A stretch of DNA of 64,000 nucleotides, from contig CAWFVJ010000021.1 in assembly GCA_963819175.1 (NCBI GenBank), forward strand, positions 62,001 to 126,000, written 5' to 3'. The DNA is from CAWBRT01 sp963819175. GTDB taxonomy: Bacteria; Acidobacteriota; Terriglobia; Terriglobales; Acidobacteriaceae. The position numbers and the translations under genes are program-made. Within the stretch, counting starts at the first letter, position 1; every line of letters begins with the position of its first letter. The notes under the pieces were generated by a model. The model searched no databases. It saw only the letters and a list, made by a program, of their open reading frames with translations, and was not told where the DNA came from. Below, one piece after another: positions 26,515 to 35,396 of the stretch.

Positions 26515-27262
26515 GTTCGGCCGCGGACCTCTGTTCCGTATTGCATTTTCACTGATGCTACTTGGCCTGTTGCGGTCGGTGGTGCTTACTGCAATCGGAC
26601 TCGTGGAGGCGTATCGACAGAGCCCGGATAAGATTGTGAGCTGGCGTGAAGTGCGGAGGCAGACGATCGCGTGGCTATTCCCTGCAACGCGCCTTTGGCG
26701 CCAGCGTCCAGCCTACAGCACTTTTTCTTTCTTGTTCCATGTCGGGCTACTCCTGGTTCCCCCATTCTTATTTGCGCATGTCCTGTTATGGAAGCGTTCC
26801 GTTGGATTTGCCTGGCTCACAATTCCACAGCCCTTAGCGAACTATCTCACCGTGATCGTCGTTGCAGCAGGCACGGCTTTGTTTCTCGGCCGTGTTCTTG
26901 ACGCGAGATCGCGCAAGCTAAGCCGCCCGCAGGATTATGCCTGGCCATTGTTTCTGGTGGTTCCTTTCATTACCGGATTCCTATGCACGAATCTTGCGAT
27001 AGGGCCGAAGACGTACCAATCGCTGATGCTGGTCCACGTTTATTCGGCGAATCTCATCATGCTTCTAATCCCGTTTACGAAAATCGCTCACTGCGTACTG
27101 GCTCCACTGTCACAAGTAGTCACCGCGATCGCCTGGAAGTTTCCCGCCGGAGCGGGCGATCGGGTTGCGGCTACTTTAGGGTACGCGGATAGGCCCACGT
27201 GGTTGCCGAAGGCAAGGCTGGAGATTGCGACAGTCGTACACACCAAGGCGGAAAACAAATGA
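26498..27262 (+). CDS. NarI/DsrM-like membrane subunit (b-type cytochrome family)
   Basis: 254 residues from GTG 26498, which lies inside the end of the preceding gene after an AGGGGG ribosome site; the frame is open further upstream but is non-homologous there. Five to six transmembrane helices are visible (FRIAFSLMLLGLLRSVVLTA; FLFHVGLLLVPPFLFAHVLL; NYLTVIVVAAGTALFL; WPLFLVVPFITGFLC; LMLVHVYSANLIMLLIPFTK; HCVLAPL). His residues in the helices (FHVG, HVLL, LVHVY, IAHCV) fit b-heme ligation. It would take electrons from quinol and pass them to the HdrD-like subunit. Its stop overlaps the next start (ATGA). Confidence 0.82.
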   Translation: METWIEFGRGPLFRIAFSLMLLGLLRSVVLTAIGLVEAYRQSPDKIVSWREVRRQTIAWLFPATRLWRQRPAYSTFSFLFHVGLLLVPPFLFAHVLLWKRSVGFAWLTIPQPLANYLTVIVVAAGTALFLGRVLDARSRKLSRPQDYAWPLFLVVPFITGFLCTNLAIGPKTYQSLMLVHVYSANLIMLLIPFTKIAHCVLAPLSQVVTAIAWKFPAGAGDRVAATLGYADRPTWLPKARLEIATVVHTKAENK

Positions 27263-28026
27263 AGGCGGCCATTCTCACCGATACTACGAAGTGCAACAAC
27301 TGCCACGAGTGTGTGGCTGCCTGCAAGAAGCAGAACCTGTTGGCTGCGGACATGCCGCGCCGATGGGATCTCGATGACGGTCTCTCGGCCAAAAACTGGA
27401 CCTCGGTAGTTGAGGGTCCTCAGCACGCGTTTGTCCGCAAACAATGCCGGCACTGCCTTGAGCCGGCTTGTGCCTCGGCTTGCCCTGTCGGCGCCCTCCA
27501 TCAGACAAAGCTCGGAGCCGTTGTATACGACGCCAGCAAGTGCATGGGTTGCCGGTACTGCATGATGGCGTGCCCATATGGTATTCCCCGCTATGAGTGG
27601 CAGGCTGCAGTGCCATATGTGCGCAAGTGCATCCTCTGTTACGACCGGATCGTGGAGGGTCGCCAGCCCGCATGCACCGAGGCGTGTCCGCAAAAAGCGA
27701 CCATCTTCGGAGATCGCGATCAGCTTTTGGCGGAGGCGCATGATCGCATCGCGAAGAACCCGGGCAAGTATGTAAACAAGGTCTGGGGAGAACACGACGC
27801 CGGCGGATCCTCGGTGCTCTATATCTCGAATGTCGACCTTTCATTCCTAACCGCGGGCCACGTGATTGGCCCCAAGCCTCTGCCGGAAGCCACCGCGGTT
27901 GCGATGGAAGCGGTTCCGTTCGTATTTACGAGTGTCATGGCGTGCATGGCAGGAGTCTCGTGGATCATCGAGCGCCGCATGAGGATTGAGAAGGACGCAA
28001 CGGGGAAGGATGAATCGCATGAATAG
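27259..28026 (+). CDS. Four-cluster ferredoxin subunit with C-terminal membrane anchor (HybA/DsrO-like)
   Basis: 255 residues from ATG 27259 (ATGA overlap with the previous stop). Cys motifs for four [4Fe-4S] clusters are seen: CNNCHECVAAC, CRHCLEPACASACPVGAL, CMGCRYCMMACPYGIPRY and CILCYDRIVEGRQPAC...CPQ. Near the C-terminus is one transmembrane helix (PFVFTSVMACMAGVSWII). DsrO-type relatives carry a Tat signal, but none is seen here, so the protein is either cytoplasmic or exported by other means. It would shuttle electrons to the NrfD-type membrane subunit encoded next. Confidence 0.88.
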   Translation: MKAAILTDTTKCNNCHECVAACKKQNLLAADMPRRWDLDDGLSAKNWTSVVEGPQHAFVRKQCRHCLEPACASACPVGALHQTKLGAVVYDASKCMGCRYCMMACPYGIPRYEWQAAVPYVRKCILCYDRIVEGRQPACTEACPQKATIFGDRDQLLAEAHDRIAKNPGKYVNKVWGEHDAGGSSVLYISNVDLSFLTAGHVIGPKPLPEATAVAMEAVPFVFTSVMACMAGVSWIIERRMRIEKDATGKDESHE

Positions 28027-29875
28027 GGTCCGCAAACTGAAGCTGGCACTCTGGGCGTTGATTGGGTTGGCGGTATCGGTGGCGACGGCACGCTTTCTTT
28101 TTGGGTTGGGCGCCAGCACAAATCTGACGGATGCAAATCCGTGGGGTGTCTGGGTCGGATTCGACGTGATGGGCGGAGTGGCGCTGGCGGCTGGCGGGTT
28201 CATCGTTACCGCCACGGTTTACATCTTCAAACTGGAGCGATTCCATTCCATCGTTCGCCCTGCGGTACTGACCGCGTTTCTCGGCTATCTTGCGGTTGCG
28301 ATTGGGTTGCTGTTCGATCTGGGCCTGCCTTGGAACATCTGGCACATGATCGTCTACTGGAATCCCCGGTCGCCGCTGTTTGAGGTCGGCTGGTGCGTCA
28401 TGCTGTACCTCACAGTTTTGGCCTTGGAGTTCTTTCCGGTTCCAGCCGAAGAGTTTCCGCGCCTCGCGAAGATCCGCACAACCCTCGTCAAGGCACGCCT
28501 GCCATTAGTGATCGTTGGGATCGGACTTTCATCCCTGCACCAATCGTCGCTGGGTTCGCTGTTCCTGATCATGCCGTACCGGCTGCATCCGTTGTGGTAC
28601 TCGCCGATCCTTCCAGTCATGTTCCTGATCTCCGCGATTGGGTTGGGACTCTCGATGGTGATTTTTGAGAGCCATCTAACGGCGTACCTTTACCACCGCA
28701 AGCCAGAGACGGACCTGTTAGCGTCATTCGCCAATGCGTGCCGCTGGGTCTTATCGATTTATGTGATCGTGCGAATCGCCGACCTTATCATTCGGCGGCA
28801 GGCCGCACAGCTTTTTGTGGCCGACTGGCGGCCTGGTTTGTTTTGGTTCGAAGTCATGGTGATGGCGCTCATTCCCATCGCCCTCTTCTCTGCTTCGCGT
28901 GTGCGACACAGTCGCGCCGGTCAATGGACGGCCGCCACATTTGCCGTTTGTGGCATAGTCCTCAACCGTATCGATGTCGGCGGCGTTGCCCACCCCAGAC
29001 CGGACGGCGCTTTCTATCTGCCCTCCTGGACTGAAATCGCCATCAGTGTCGGCGTAGTTTCCGCCGCAGTGTTGGCGTTCCTTTTTATGATCGAGCACTT
29101 CAAGGTGTGGGAGGAACGGCCCGCCGATCCGAACGCCGATCCGCTCAAGCTGCCGGAACTCGATCCTGTGGGCGCTACCTGGCTGGGAGTTCCCGGCATT
29201 GCGGCCCGCACCACATATTCTTTGGCCTTCATACTGGCAGCGGCCGTGGGTTTTGGCGCTTTGAAGGCTGAACCTGCCGAAAGCCGCGGGATCGATGCAA
29301 CGCCGGTTCAACGCGCCCGCGGTGGCGAAGTCCTTTGGATCGACGGGAACCTCAATGGCTTCGGCGTTGCGTTCAAGCACGCGGAGCACGAGAAGCGCGA
29401 AGGCGGAAAAGAGTCGTGCATCAAATGTCATCACATGAACCTGCCCAGGGACGAAGGTACAGCTTGTGCTCGTTGCCACCGGGACATGTATTCGCCGGTC
29501 GATGCTTTCCGGCATGACTGGCACTCATCGCCCTCCGGCGCGCGCGTAGCATGCTACCAATGCCACGCCAAGGGCCAGGTGCGCAGCGCCGAAAGCGCGG
29601 TCCGCTGCGACAAATGCCACAAGGACCTCGTCCCGGCCGGCGCTTCGATCACTGTTAAGCGCTACCGGGCAGTTGCCTATACCGAGGCGATGCACCGGCT
29701 TTGTATCGGCTGTCATGTGAAGAAGGCGCAGGAGAAGAGTAAGCCTGAAATGACCCGCTGCGACTGGTGTCACAAAGACAGGCGCGAAGTCATCGACTCC
29801 CACGAACTCGTGCTCCGCAGAGCGGGATTGACGGGGCAGAACGTAGTGCTTCCAACACCGGAAGCGAGGAAGTAG
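28019..29875 (+). CDS. NrfD-type membrane subunit fused to a hexaheme cytochrome c domain
   Basis: Start ATG 28019 is chosen because AAGGA lies 9 nt upstream; ATG 28010 is the alternative. About ten transmembrane helices (residues 10-430) have the NrfD/HybB pattern, including NPWGVWVGFDVMGGVALAAGG and GLSSLHQSSLGSLFL. After residue 470 comes a soluble domain with six heme sites: CIKCH, CARCH, CYQCH, CDKCH, CIGCH and CDWCH, plus extra His for axial ligation, similar to class III/c7 cytochromes. In Dsr and Hme complexes these two parts are separate proteins (P and J types). The multiheme part would need export and heme attachment in the periplasm. Inferred role: quinone-linked electron transfer across or at the membrane. 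Confidence 0.9.
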   Translation: MNRVRKLKLALWALIGLAVSVATARFLFGLGASTNLTDANPWGVWVGFDVMGGVALAAGGFIVTATVYIFKLERFHSIVRPAVLTAFLGYLAVAIGLLFDLGLPWNIWHMIVYWNPRSPLFEVGWCVMLYLTVLALEFFPVPAEEFPRLAKIRTTLVKARLPLVIVGIGLSSLHQSSLGSLFLIMPYRLHPLWYSPILPVMFLISAIGLGLSMVIFESHLTAYLYHRKPETDLLASFANACRWVLSIYVIVRIADLIIRRQAAQLFVADWRPGLFWFEVMVMALIPIALFSASRVRHSRAGQWTAATFAVCGIVLNRIDVGGVAHPRPDGAFYLPSWTEIAISVGVVSAAVLAFLFMIEHFKVWEERPADPNADPLKLPELDPVGATWLGVPGIAARTTYSLAFILAAAVGFGALKAEPAESRGIDATPVQRARGGEVLWIDGNLNGFGVAFKHAEHEKREGGKESCIKCHHMNLPRDEGTACARCHRDMYSPVDAFRHDWHSSPSGARVACYQCHAKGQVRSAESAVRCDKCHKDLVPAGASITVKRYRAVAYTEAMHRLCIGCHVKKAQEKSKPEMTRCDWCHKDRREVIDSHELVLRRAGLTGQNVVLPTPEARK

Positions 29876-29884
29876 AGGTAGTAA

Positions 29885-31723
29885 ATGGCACAGCTAAATC
29901 AATCCGAGCTGGACCAACTGCTGGGCCGCAGCATGTTCGAGCTGGTTCCATTCAACGTGGCCGTCATAGATCGCGAATTTAACATCGTGGCTGGAAACGG
30001 GAACTTCGAAGAGTACTTCGGAAATTGGCGGAATCGTCGCTGTTACGAGGTGTGCAAGCGAGCATCGCAGCCCTGCGATCCTTGTGGTATGACAGAGACA
30101 TTCGAGGATGGGCGCATGCGGGTGACAGACGAAACCGGCGTGGACCGGCACGGTCGGACATGCCATTACGCGACACACCTCGTGCCATTGAGGGACGCCA
30201 GCGGACAGATTACTCACGTCATGGCGATGAAGACGGACTTGACGGAGACACGTGCGTGGAAACGGGAATACGACCGATTGTTCGAGCGCGTGCCCTGCCC
30301 GGCCTTTGTGATCGACCGCAACTATCGCGTTACTCAAGCGAACGACAAATTCCAGGAAATCTTCGGCATCCCCGAGGGAAAATTCTGCTATGAGGTTTGC
30401 AAACGGCGCAGGAGTCCTTGCCGAAGCTGCACGGCTGCGCTGACATTCGCTGACGGTGCCGAGCACGCAGCCAACGAGGTTGGCGTGCATAAGGACGGGT
30501 CTCCCGCATATTACATTGTGACCAGTTCCCCGTTATTGCGCGGCCAGGAAGGCGTTTCCCATGTCATTCAAATGGCCACCGATATCACCGAGATCTCTCA
30601 ACTCGAGCGGGAATTGCAAAAAACTCAGGACTACTACGAGGCTCTGATCCACAATTCGCCTGCCGGAATCATCGCAGTCGACTCCTCGGGCGATCCCAAG
30701 GTTATCAATCCAGCGGCGCGCGCTCTGCTGGAGTGGACTGCGGGCCAGCCACCAACGGCGGTTCGGCTAAGACAGATGCTTCCAGAGAAATTTTTTGCCT
30801 CTGACGCCATGCCCGAGGGCAAGCTTGATCTGCCTGAAATCTCAGTGTGCTCGGCACAACGGCAGCAAATTCCAGTTCACTTTTCGGCTGTTGAACTGAG
30901 AAGCGGAAGACGGCAGCTTGGGCGTGCGGCCTTCATGGAGGATGTACGCGAGATCAAACGTCTTGAACAGGAGAAACTGGATGCGGAACGGCTAGCCGCT
31001 GTCGGGCAAACAGTCGCGGGGCTGGCACATACGATCAAGAATCTTCTGATGGGCCTCGAAGGCGGAATGTACATGGTGGACAGCGGCCTGTCCAAGGGTG
31101 ACGCCTCACGGATCACCGCCGGATGGCAAATGCTACAGCGTAACTTCGAGAAGACCACCGGCCTTGTCAAAGACTTTCTCAGCTTTGCAAAAGGGAGGCT
31201 GCCGGAGCTGCGCCCGACCGATCCCAACGCACTCGCCCGCGACATTGTTGCTCTTTATGTGGATGCGGCTCGTCTGCAAGGCGTGGAACTGAAGCTCGAA
31301 CTCGGCGTCGAAGTGGAACCGGCCCCGCTCGATGCGCAGGGAATGGAGACTTGCATCACCAATCTGCTCTCGAATGGAATTGATGCAGCCGCTATGCGAC
31401 CTGAAGGCGGGGGAGAAGTTATTTTGCGCACGTGCGAACGAGCTGGAGACTTAGTCTTCGAGGTAGTTGACAATGGAGGTGGGATGGATTGGGAAGTGAG
31501 TGGAAAAGTGTTCACTACATTCTTCACCACCAAGGGAAATAAGGGAACCGGCCTCGGCCTGCTGACAACCCGAAAGATAGTGCAGGAGCATGGTGGCCGG
31601 ATTGATGTGGAGTCGACGCCTGGCCAAGGAGCTACCTTCCGCATTCGCTTGTCGCGCGAGCGCCTGCAGGCGATCGCCAAATCGGCTCCCGGGCTCGCAA
31701 ACTCAAGTCGTGAGGTAATGTAA
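29885..31723 (+). CDS. Histidine kinase with two Cys4 PAS domains
   Basis: 612 residues, 9 nt after the hexaheme gene. Two N-terminal PAS domains (about 20-120 and 135-245) each contain the same Cys spacing C-x3-C-x6-C-x2-C: Cys53, 57, 64, 67 and Cys168, 172, 179, 182 (RRCYEVCK...PCDPC and KFCYEVCK...PCRSC). A third PAS (about 255-345) lacks this motif. Then come the phospho-acceptor segment VAGLAHTIKNLLMGLEG (His near 381), N-box NLLSNGIDAA, DNGGGMD, and GTGLGLLTTRKIVQEHGG. There is no transmembrane segment, so it senses in the cytoplasm. The paired Cys4 sites suggest Fe-S or Zn binding and a redox signal. The overlapping response-regulator gene is the likely target. Confidence 0.92.
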   Translation: MAQLNQSELDQLLGRSMFELVPFNVAVIDREFNIVAGNGNFEEYFGNWRNRRCYEVCKRASQPCDPCGMTETFEDGRMRVTDETGVDRHGRTCHYATHLVPLRDASGQITHVMAMKTDLTETRAWKREYDRLFERVPCPAFVIDRNYRVTQANDKFQEIFGIPEGKFCYEVCKRRRSPCRSCTAALTFADGAEHAANEVGVHKDGSPAYYIVTSSPLLRGQEGVSHVIQMATDITEISQLERELQKTQDYYEALIHNSPAGIIAVDSSGDPKVINPAARALLEWTAGQPPTAVRLRQMLPEKFFASDAMPEGKLDLPEISVCSAQRQQIPVHFSAVELRSGRRQLGRAAFMEDVREIKRLEQEKLDAERLAAVGQTVAGLAHTIKNLLMGLEGGMYMVDSGLSKGDASRITAGWQMLQRNFEKTTGLVKDFLSFAKGRLPELRPTDPNALARDIVALYVDAARLQGVELKLELGVEVEPAPLDAQGMETCITNLLSNGIDAAAMRPEGGGEVILRTCERAGDLVFEVVDNGGGMDWEVSGKVFTTFFTTKGNKGTGLGLLTTRKIVQEHGGRIDVESTPGQGATFRIRLSRERLQAIAKSAPGLANSSREVM

Positions 31724-32232
31724 TGACCGAGATAAAGCCTTACCGAATTCTGGTAGTCGATGACGAGGCAGATGTCCGCGATTACCTGCGCGCCGCTCTT
31801 GAAGATGCCGGTTTCATTGTCGAAACCGCCAAGGATGGGCTCGAAGCTCTGGAATCGGTGCAGCGAAGCGCACCCGACCTAATCTCGCTGGATCTGGTGA
31901 TGCCTCGCCATTCCGGTGCGAGATTCTATCATGATCTTCAAAAGGACAAAGCGCTCTCGAAGATACCTGTGTTGATCGTTACCGGCCATGCCCGCGACGA
32001 GATGGGCAAGGCGGATTTCAACGAAATGACTATGTCCGGTCGGGGTATCTACCTTGAGAAACCTGTGCGGCACGATTCTTATGTTTCAGCCGTTCGCAGT
32101 TTGCTGGGCATTCCAACAGCCGAAGAACGAGTTAACGACCCGGAAAGACTCCGCAGCGAACTGGCTGCCGTACTCTCAACAGCTAATACGGATACATTGC
32201 AGCGCACGCTGGATGCGTTAAAGAAGAAATGA
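31723..32232 (+). CDS. Response regulator, receiver domain only
   Basis: 169 residues; its start overlaps the kinase stop (TAATG). Receiver motifs: ILVVDDEADVRDYL (acidic pair), LISLDLVMPRHSG (phospho-acceptor Asp near 55), VLIVTGHARDE (Thr) and YLEKPVRHDS (Lys). There is a short charged tail of about 35 residues but no DNA-binding domain. It may act by protein contact or as a phosphate relay or sink with the next receiver protein. Confidence 0.92.
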   Translation: MTEIKPYRILVVDDEADVRDYLRAALEDAGFIVETAKDGLEALESVQRSAPDLISLDLVMPRHSGARFYHDLQKDKALSKIPVLIVTGHARDEMGKADFNEMTMSGRGIYLEKPVRHDSYVSAVRSLLGIPTAEERVNDPERLRSELAAVLSTANTDTLQRTLDALKKK

Positions 32233-32242
32233 GGTGACTAGT

Positions 32243-32641
32243 ATGGCGGAATACAAAGCAAAGATTCTCATCGTCGACGATGAAGAGGATGTGACTACCT
32301 TCATCGGCACGCTGCTGGAAGACAATGGCTATTCGGTGGTCAAAGCCGCGGATGGCAAACAGGGCATGGCAAAAGCTAAGTCCGAGAGTCCTGATCTAAT
32401 TATCCTGGACATCTGCATGCCGGAAGAGACCGGCGTGCGCATGTTCCGCAACCTGCAGGAAGAGGCGCAAACGGCCGTAATCCCGGTGATCGTCCTGACG
32501 GGGATTACGCACGAGTTCAAGCGGTTCATCGAGAATCGGCGCAACCTTCGTCCACCCGCTGGTTACTTCGACAAACCGCCGGACCGCGAGCAGTTGTTGG
32601 CCAAGGTGGCTGAACTCGTTGCGGCAAAACACGTCATATAA
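32243..32641 (+). CDS. Response regulator, receiver domain only
   Basis: 132 residues from ATG 32243 (GAGGT 7 nt upstream; a GTG at 32234 is in frame but badly spaced). Receiver motifs: KILIVDDEEDVTTFIG, DLIILDICMPEETGVRMF, VIVLTGITHEF and GYFDKPPDREQ. No output domain. It is the second single-domain receiver in the same transcript as the Cys4-PAS kinase. Confidence 0.9.
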   Translation: MAEYKAKILIVDDEEDVTTFIGTLLEDNGYSVVKAADGKQGMAKAKSESPDLIILDICMPEETGVRMFRNLQEEAQTAVIPVIVLTGITHEFKRFIENRRNLRPPAGYFDKPPDREQLLAKVAELVAAKHVI

Positions 32642-32800
32642 CGAGGTAGCGCATTGCTGCACCCGAGAGTCGCTCGCGATACCTCAAGGCTTCCGAAGTT
32701 TTGCAGCTACTACTCTGGAAATGGGCAGCAGGCTTGCCTCTGGTGGAAGCTCATGTCGCGTGACAGTGCGTCAACAGGCAAGCTGAGATGGAGAGCATGA

Positions 32801-33709
32801 ATGAAGCACAAGATACTGATCGCAGCGCTCATTTGTCTGGTGCTGATCGTGACGGGCACGGCGAATGCCACCGGACCGGAAGCTGGATCGAAACTGCTGG
32901 TTCAGACCAGCTGGCTGGCTGCGCACCTCAATGATTCGAATGTCGTCATCCTTCACGTTGCGCCCAATCGGAACTCTTATGACGCAGGCCATATTTCCGG
33001 AGCGCGCTTCTTGCCATTGAGCGACGTCGCCGTCACCCGCAATGGCATTCCGAACCAACTCCCCAACCGTCGATGCTATGAAGACCGCCTTCGAGCGGGT
33101 AGGCGTTGGCGATAAATCGCGCATTGTAATTTACAGCGATATGGGCGGCCTGTTTGCCGCGCGCGCGTATTTCGCGCTCGATTATCTTGGCCATGGGACA
33201 CAAGCCGCCCTCCTCGATGGCGGATTGGAAAGTGGAAGGCCGAACACCGCAACGTAAGCACGGCTGCGCCTGCCTCCAAGAGTGCTACTTTGACGGTAAA
33301 GGTTCGTCCGGAACTTGTGGTGGGTCTACCCGCCATGAAGCAGATAGTGGACGGCAAGAAGACCACGCTGATCGATGCCCGTCCGCCGAACGAGTATTCC
33401 GGGGCGGCAACCGGTGGTGGCGTACCGCGGGCCGGACACATTCCCGGGGCGAAGAACGTTTTCTGGGTGGACAACTTGAAAAGCAAAGACAATCCCGTTT
33501 TGAAGCCGGCACCGGAGATGCGGGCGAAATATGCGGCGGCGGGTGTGGTGCGCGGAAAGAACGTGGTGGTCTACTGTCGTTCCGGCATTCAAGCTTCGCA
33601 CGACTATTTCACCCTTAAGCTTCTTGGCTTTAGTCCGGTCTTGTACGAAGGATCATTCCTTGAGTGGAGTAATGCGCCCGGAACGCGAGTTGAGACAAGC
33701 ATGCCGTAA
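32801..33709 (+). pseudogene. Exported two-domain rhodanese-type sulfurtransferase, two frameshifts
   Basis: ATG 32801 begins a signal peptide (ILIALICLVLIVTG-type core) and the first rhodanese-like domain (SWLAAHLNDSNVVILHVAP). After QLP near 33061-33064 the frame must change (one extra C in a CCCC run) to continue as TVDAMKTAFERVGVGDKSRI. After LLDGGLE near 33225-33230 it must change back (one A missing) to reach the second domain, which is intact to 33709 and has the catalytic loop VYCRSGIQASH. Only the second domain has the active-site Cys. The intact enzyme would be an SseA/thiosulfate-sulfurtransferase-like periplasmic protein. Following the redox operon, it hints at sulfur chemistry. 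Either a decayed gene or two one-base errors. Confidence 0.8.
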
Positions 33710-33762
33710 TCGCCCTTGCGTGATGAATTAACTTCTTGCAACGGGGCAGTCCGATCAGGGAT

Positions 33763-35268
33763 TCACAATTCCAATTGCTCCTGCACATTCCGGCCGGCCA
33801 GATCGTCGCCTGCCTTCCGGGACAAGCCGGTCGCGGAGTAGGCGGACGTCATCGCAATGAGCCCGACAACCAGAAATGCGGGCCAGAAATCTTCGGCAAC
33901 GATGGCTCGGTGCCGTTGGAAGAAGCTTGATGCTTGCAAGGCGAAGGCCCCGAAAGTGATGCCCATTCCTAACGAGAGCTGTTGAATTGTGGTATACAGA
34001 CTCGTCGCCGGGCTCACGTCCTCGTCGGCTATATCCGCGTAAGTAATCGCATTCAGCGCGGTGAACTGCAGGCAGTGAAAGCATCCCGCAATAAAAAGGA
34101 CGATTAAGATCAGCGGATGAGGAGTGGTGGCTTTGAAGAGCCCATAGCTAATCACCGCGACCGATGAAAAGATGGCGTTGTACATCAGCACGGGGCGAAA
34201 GCCGAACCTCCGCAACAACATTCTCGTCGTCGCTTTCATCAACACGGCGCCGATGGCGGAGGCACAGGTCAGCAAGCCCGACTGGAATGGATTCAGACCA
34301 AAACCGAGCTGAAACAGTAAAGGCAACAAGAGCGATATTGCGCCAATAGCCACGCGAAACAGTGCGCCGCCTCCGGCGACTCCAACCCAGAAAGTTTTAA
34401 TCCGAAGGAAAGCCAGATTCAGCAGCGGCTGCTTTTTATGCCGGGCATGGATGAAATAGGCGCACATGGATACGGCGCCAACGATGCCACAAACCACGCA
34501 AAACTTTATGGGCATCACGCGGTCGGTAATCGTACTTAACCCGAACATCGCCAACGACAGTCCAAAGCCGGACAACAGAAAGCCTGTCCAATCCAGCGGC
34601 GGCACTTCTTCTTCGCTTACATTTTCCATGAAGAACCCCGCCAGAACGATACCAAGGACGCTGATGGGAATGTTGATGAAGAAGATCCAACGCCAGCTGG
34701 TGTACGTAGTAATTAAACCGCCGACGGGCGGACCAATCACGGGCCCCAGCATCGCGGGCGCGGTGAGAGTGTTCAACGCCGAAACCAATTGGTGTCTCGG
34801 CACAGTGCGTAAGATCACGATTCGTCCGACGGGGACCATCATGGCCCCGCCGATGCCTTGCAGAAACCGCGCCGCGACGAAGCTAAAGAAAGAGTGCGTC
34901 AAGCCACACAGTATCGAGCCGAGCATGAATACGCCAAGCGAAGCCCGGAACACCGTGCGCGCCCCGAAGCGATCGGAGAACCAGCCGGAAATGGGAATAA
35001 AAACCGCGAGACTGATTAAGTATGCGCTCAGCCCCAGCTTCAATACGACCGGATCTATCCCAAAATCGCGGGCGATAATCGGCAACGAGGTCGCAATGAT
35101 CGTCGAATCCATCACCTGCACAAACAGGGCGCAAGCGACGATCAGGGGCAGCAGGAAAGCGGAGTCAAAGCGCCGCTCTGAGCCAATCGCCTTCGCCTCT
35201 GGAAAAGCTGAAGACGCCGGCTCAAGTGCCTGCTCTCTTTCTTCGGGATTCTCAACTCTGGGTGGCAC
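33763..35268 (-). CDS. MFS drug exporter, DHA2 (EmrB/QacA) family
   Basis: 501 residues with about 14 transmembrane helices. Family motifs: LFVQVMDSTIIATSLPIIARDFG in helix 1 (motif D1), GWFSDRFGARTVFRASL (motif A), RFLQGIGGAMMVPVGR (motif B) and MLGPVIGPPVGGLI (motif C, antiporter). These proton-coupled exporters expel toxic lipophilic compounds. It has no adaptor or regulator gene beside it; it converges with the broken sulfurtransferase. Substrate unknown. Confidence 0.92.
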   Translation of the reverse strand: MPPRVENPEEREQALEPASSAFPEAKAIGSERRFDSAFLLPLIVACALFVQVMDSTIIATSLPIIARDFGIDPVVLKLGLSAYLISLAVFIPISGWFSDRFGARTVFRASLGVFMLGSILCGLTHSFFSFVAARFLQGIGGAMMVPVGRIVILRTVPRHQLVSALNTLTAPAMLGPVIGPPVGGLITTYTSWRWIFFINIPISVLGIVLAGFFMENVSEEEVPPLDWTGFLLSGFGLSLAMFGLSTITDRVMPIKFCVVCGIVGAVSMCAYFIHARHKKQPLLNLAFLRIKTFWVGVAGGGALFRVAIGAISLLLPLLFQLGFGLNPFQSGLLTCASAIGAVLMKATTRMLLRRFGFRPVLMYNAIFSSVAVISYGLFKATTPHPLILIVLFIAGCFHCLQFTALNAITYADIADEDVSPATSLYTTIQQLSLGMGITFGAFALQASSFFQRHRAIVAEDFWPAFLVVGLIAMTSAYSATGLSRKAGDDLAGRNVQEQLEL

Positions 35269-35396
35269 GCCTCAGTTTTCGTCCTTGTATGCCGCAGCAA
35301 CTTTTATTCGTAGTGGCAGGAAGCCGGTTACGGAGAAGAACGGCCGCATCAGCTTGTGCCGCTCCAACGCTCCCTGCATCCTCACACAAAGCCGAA

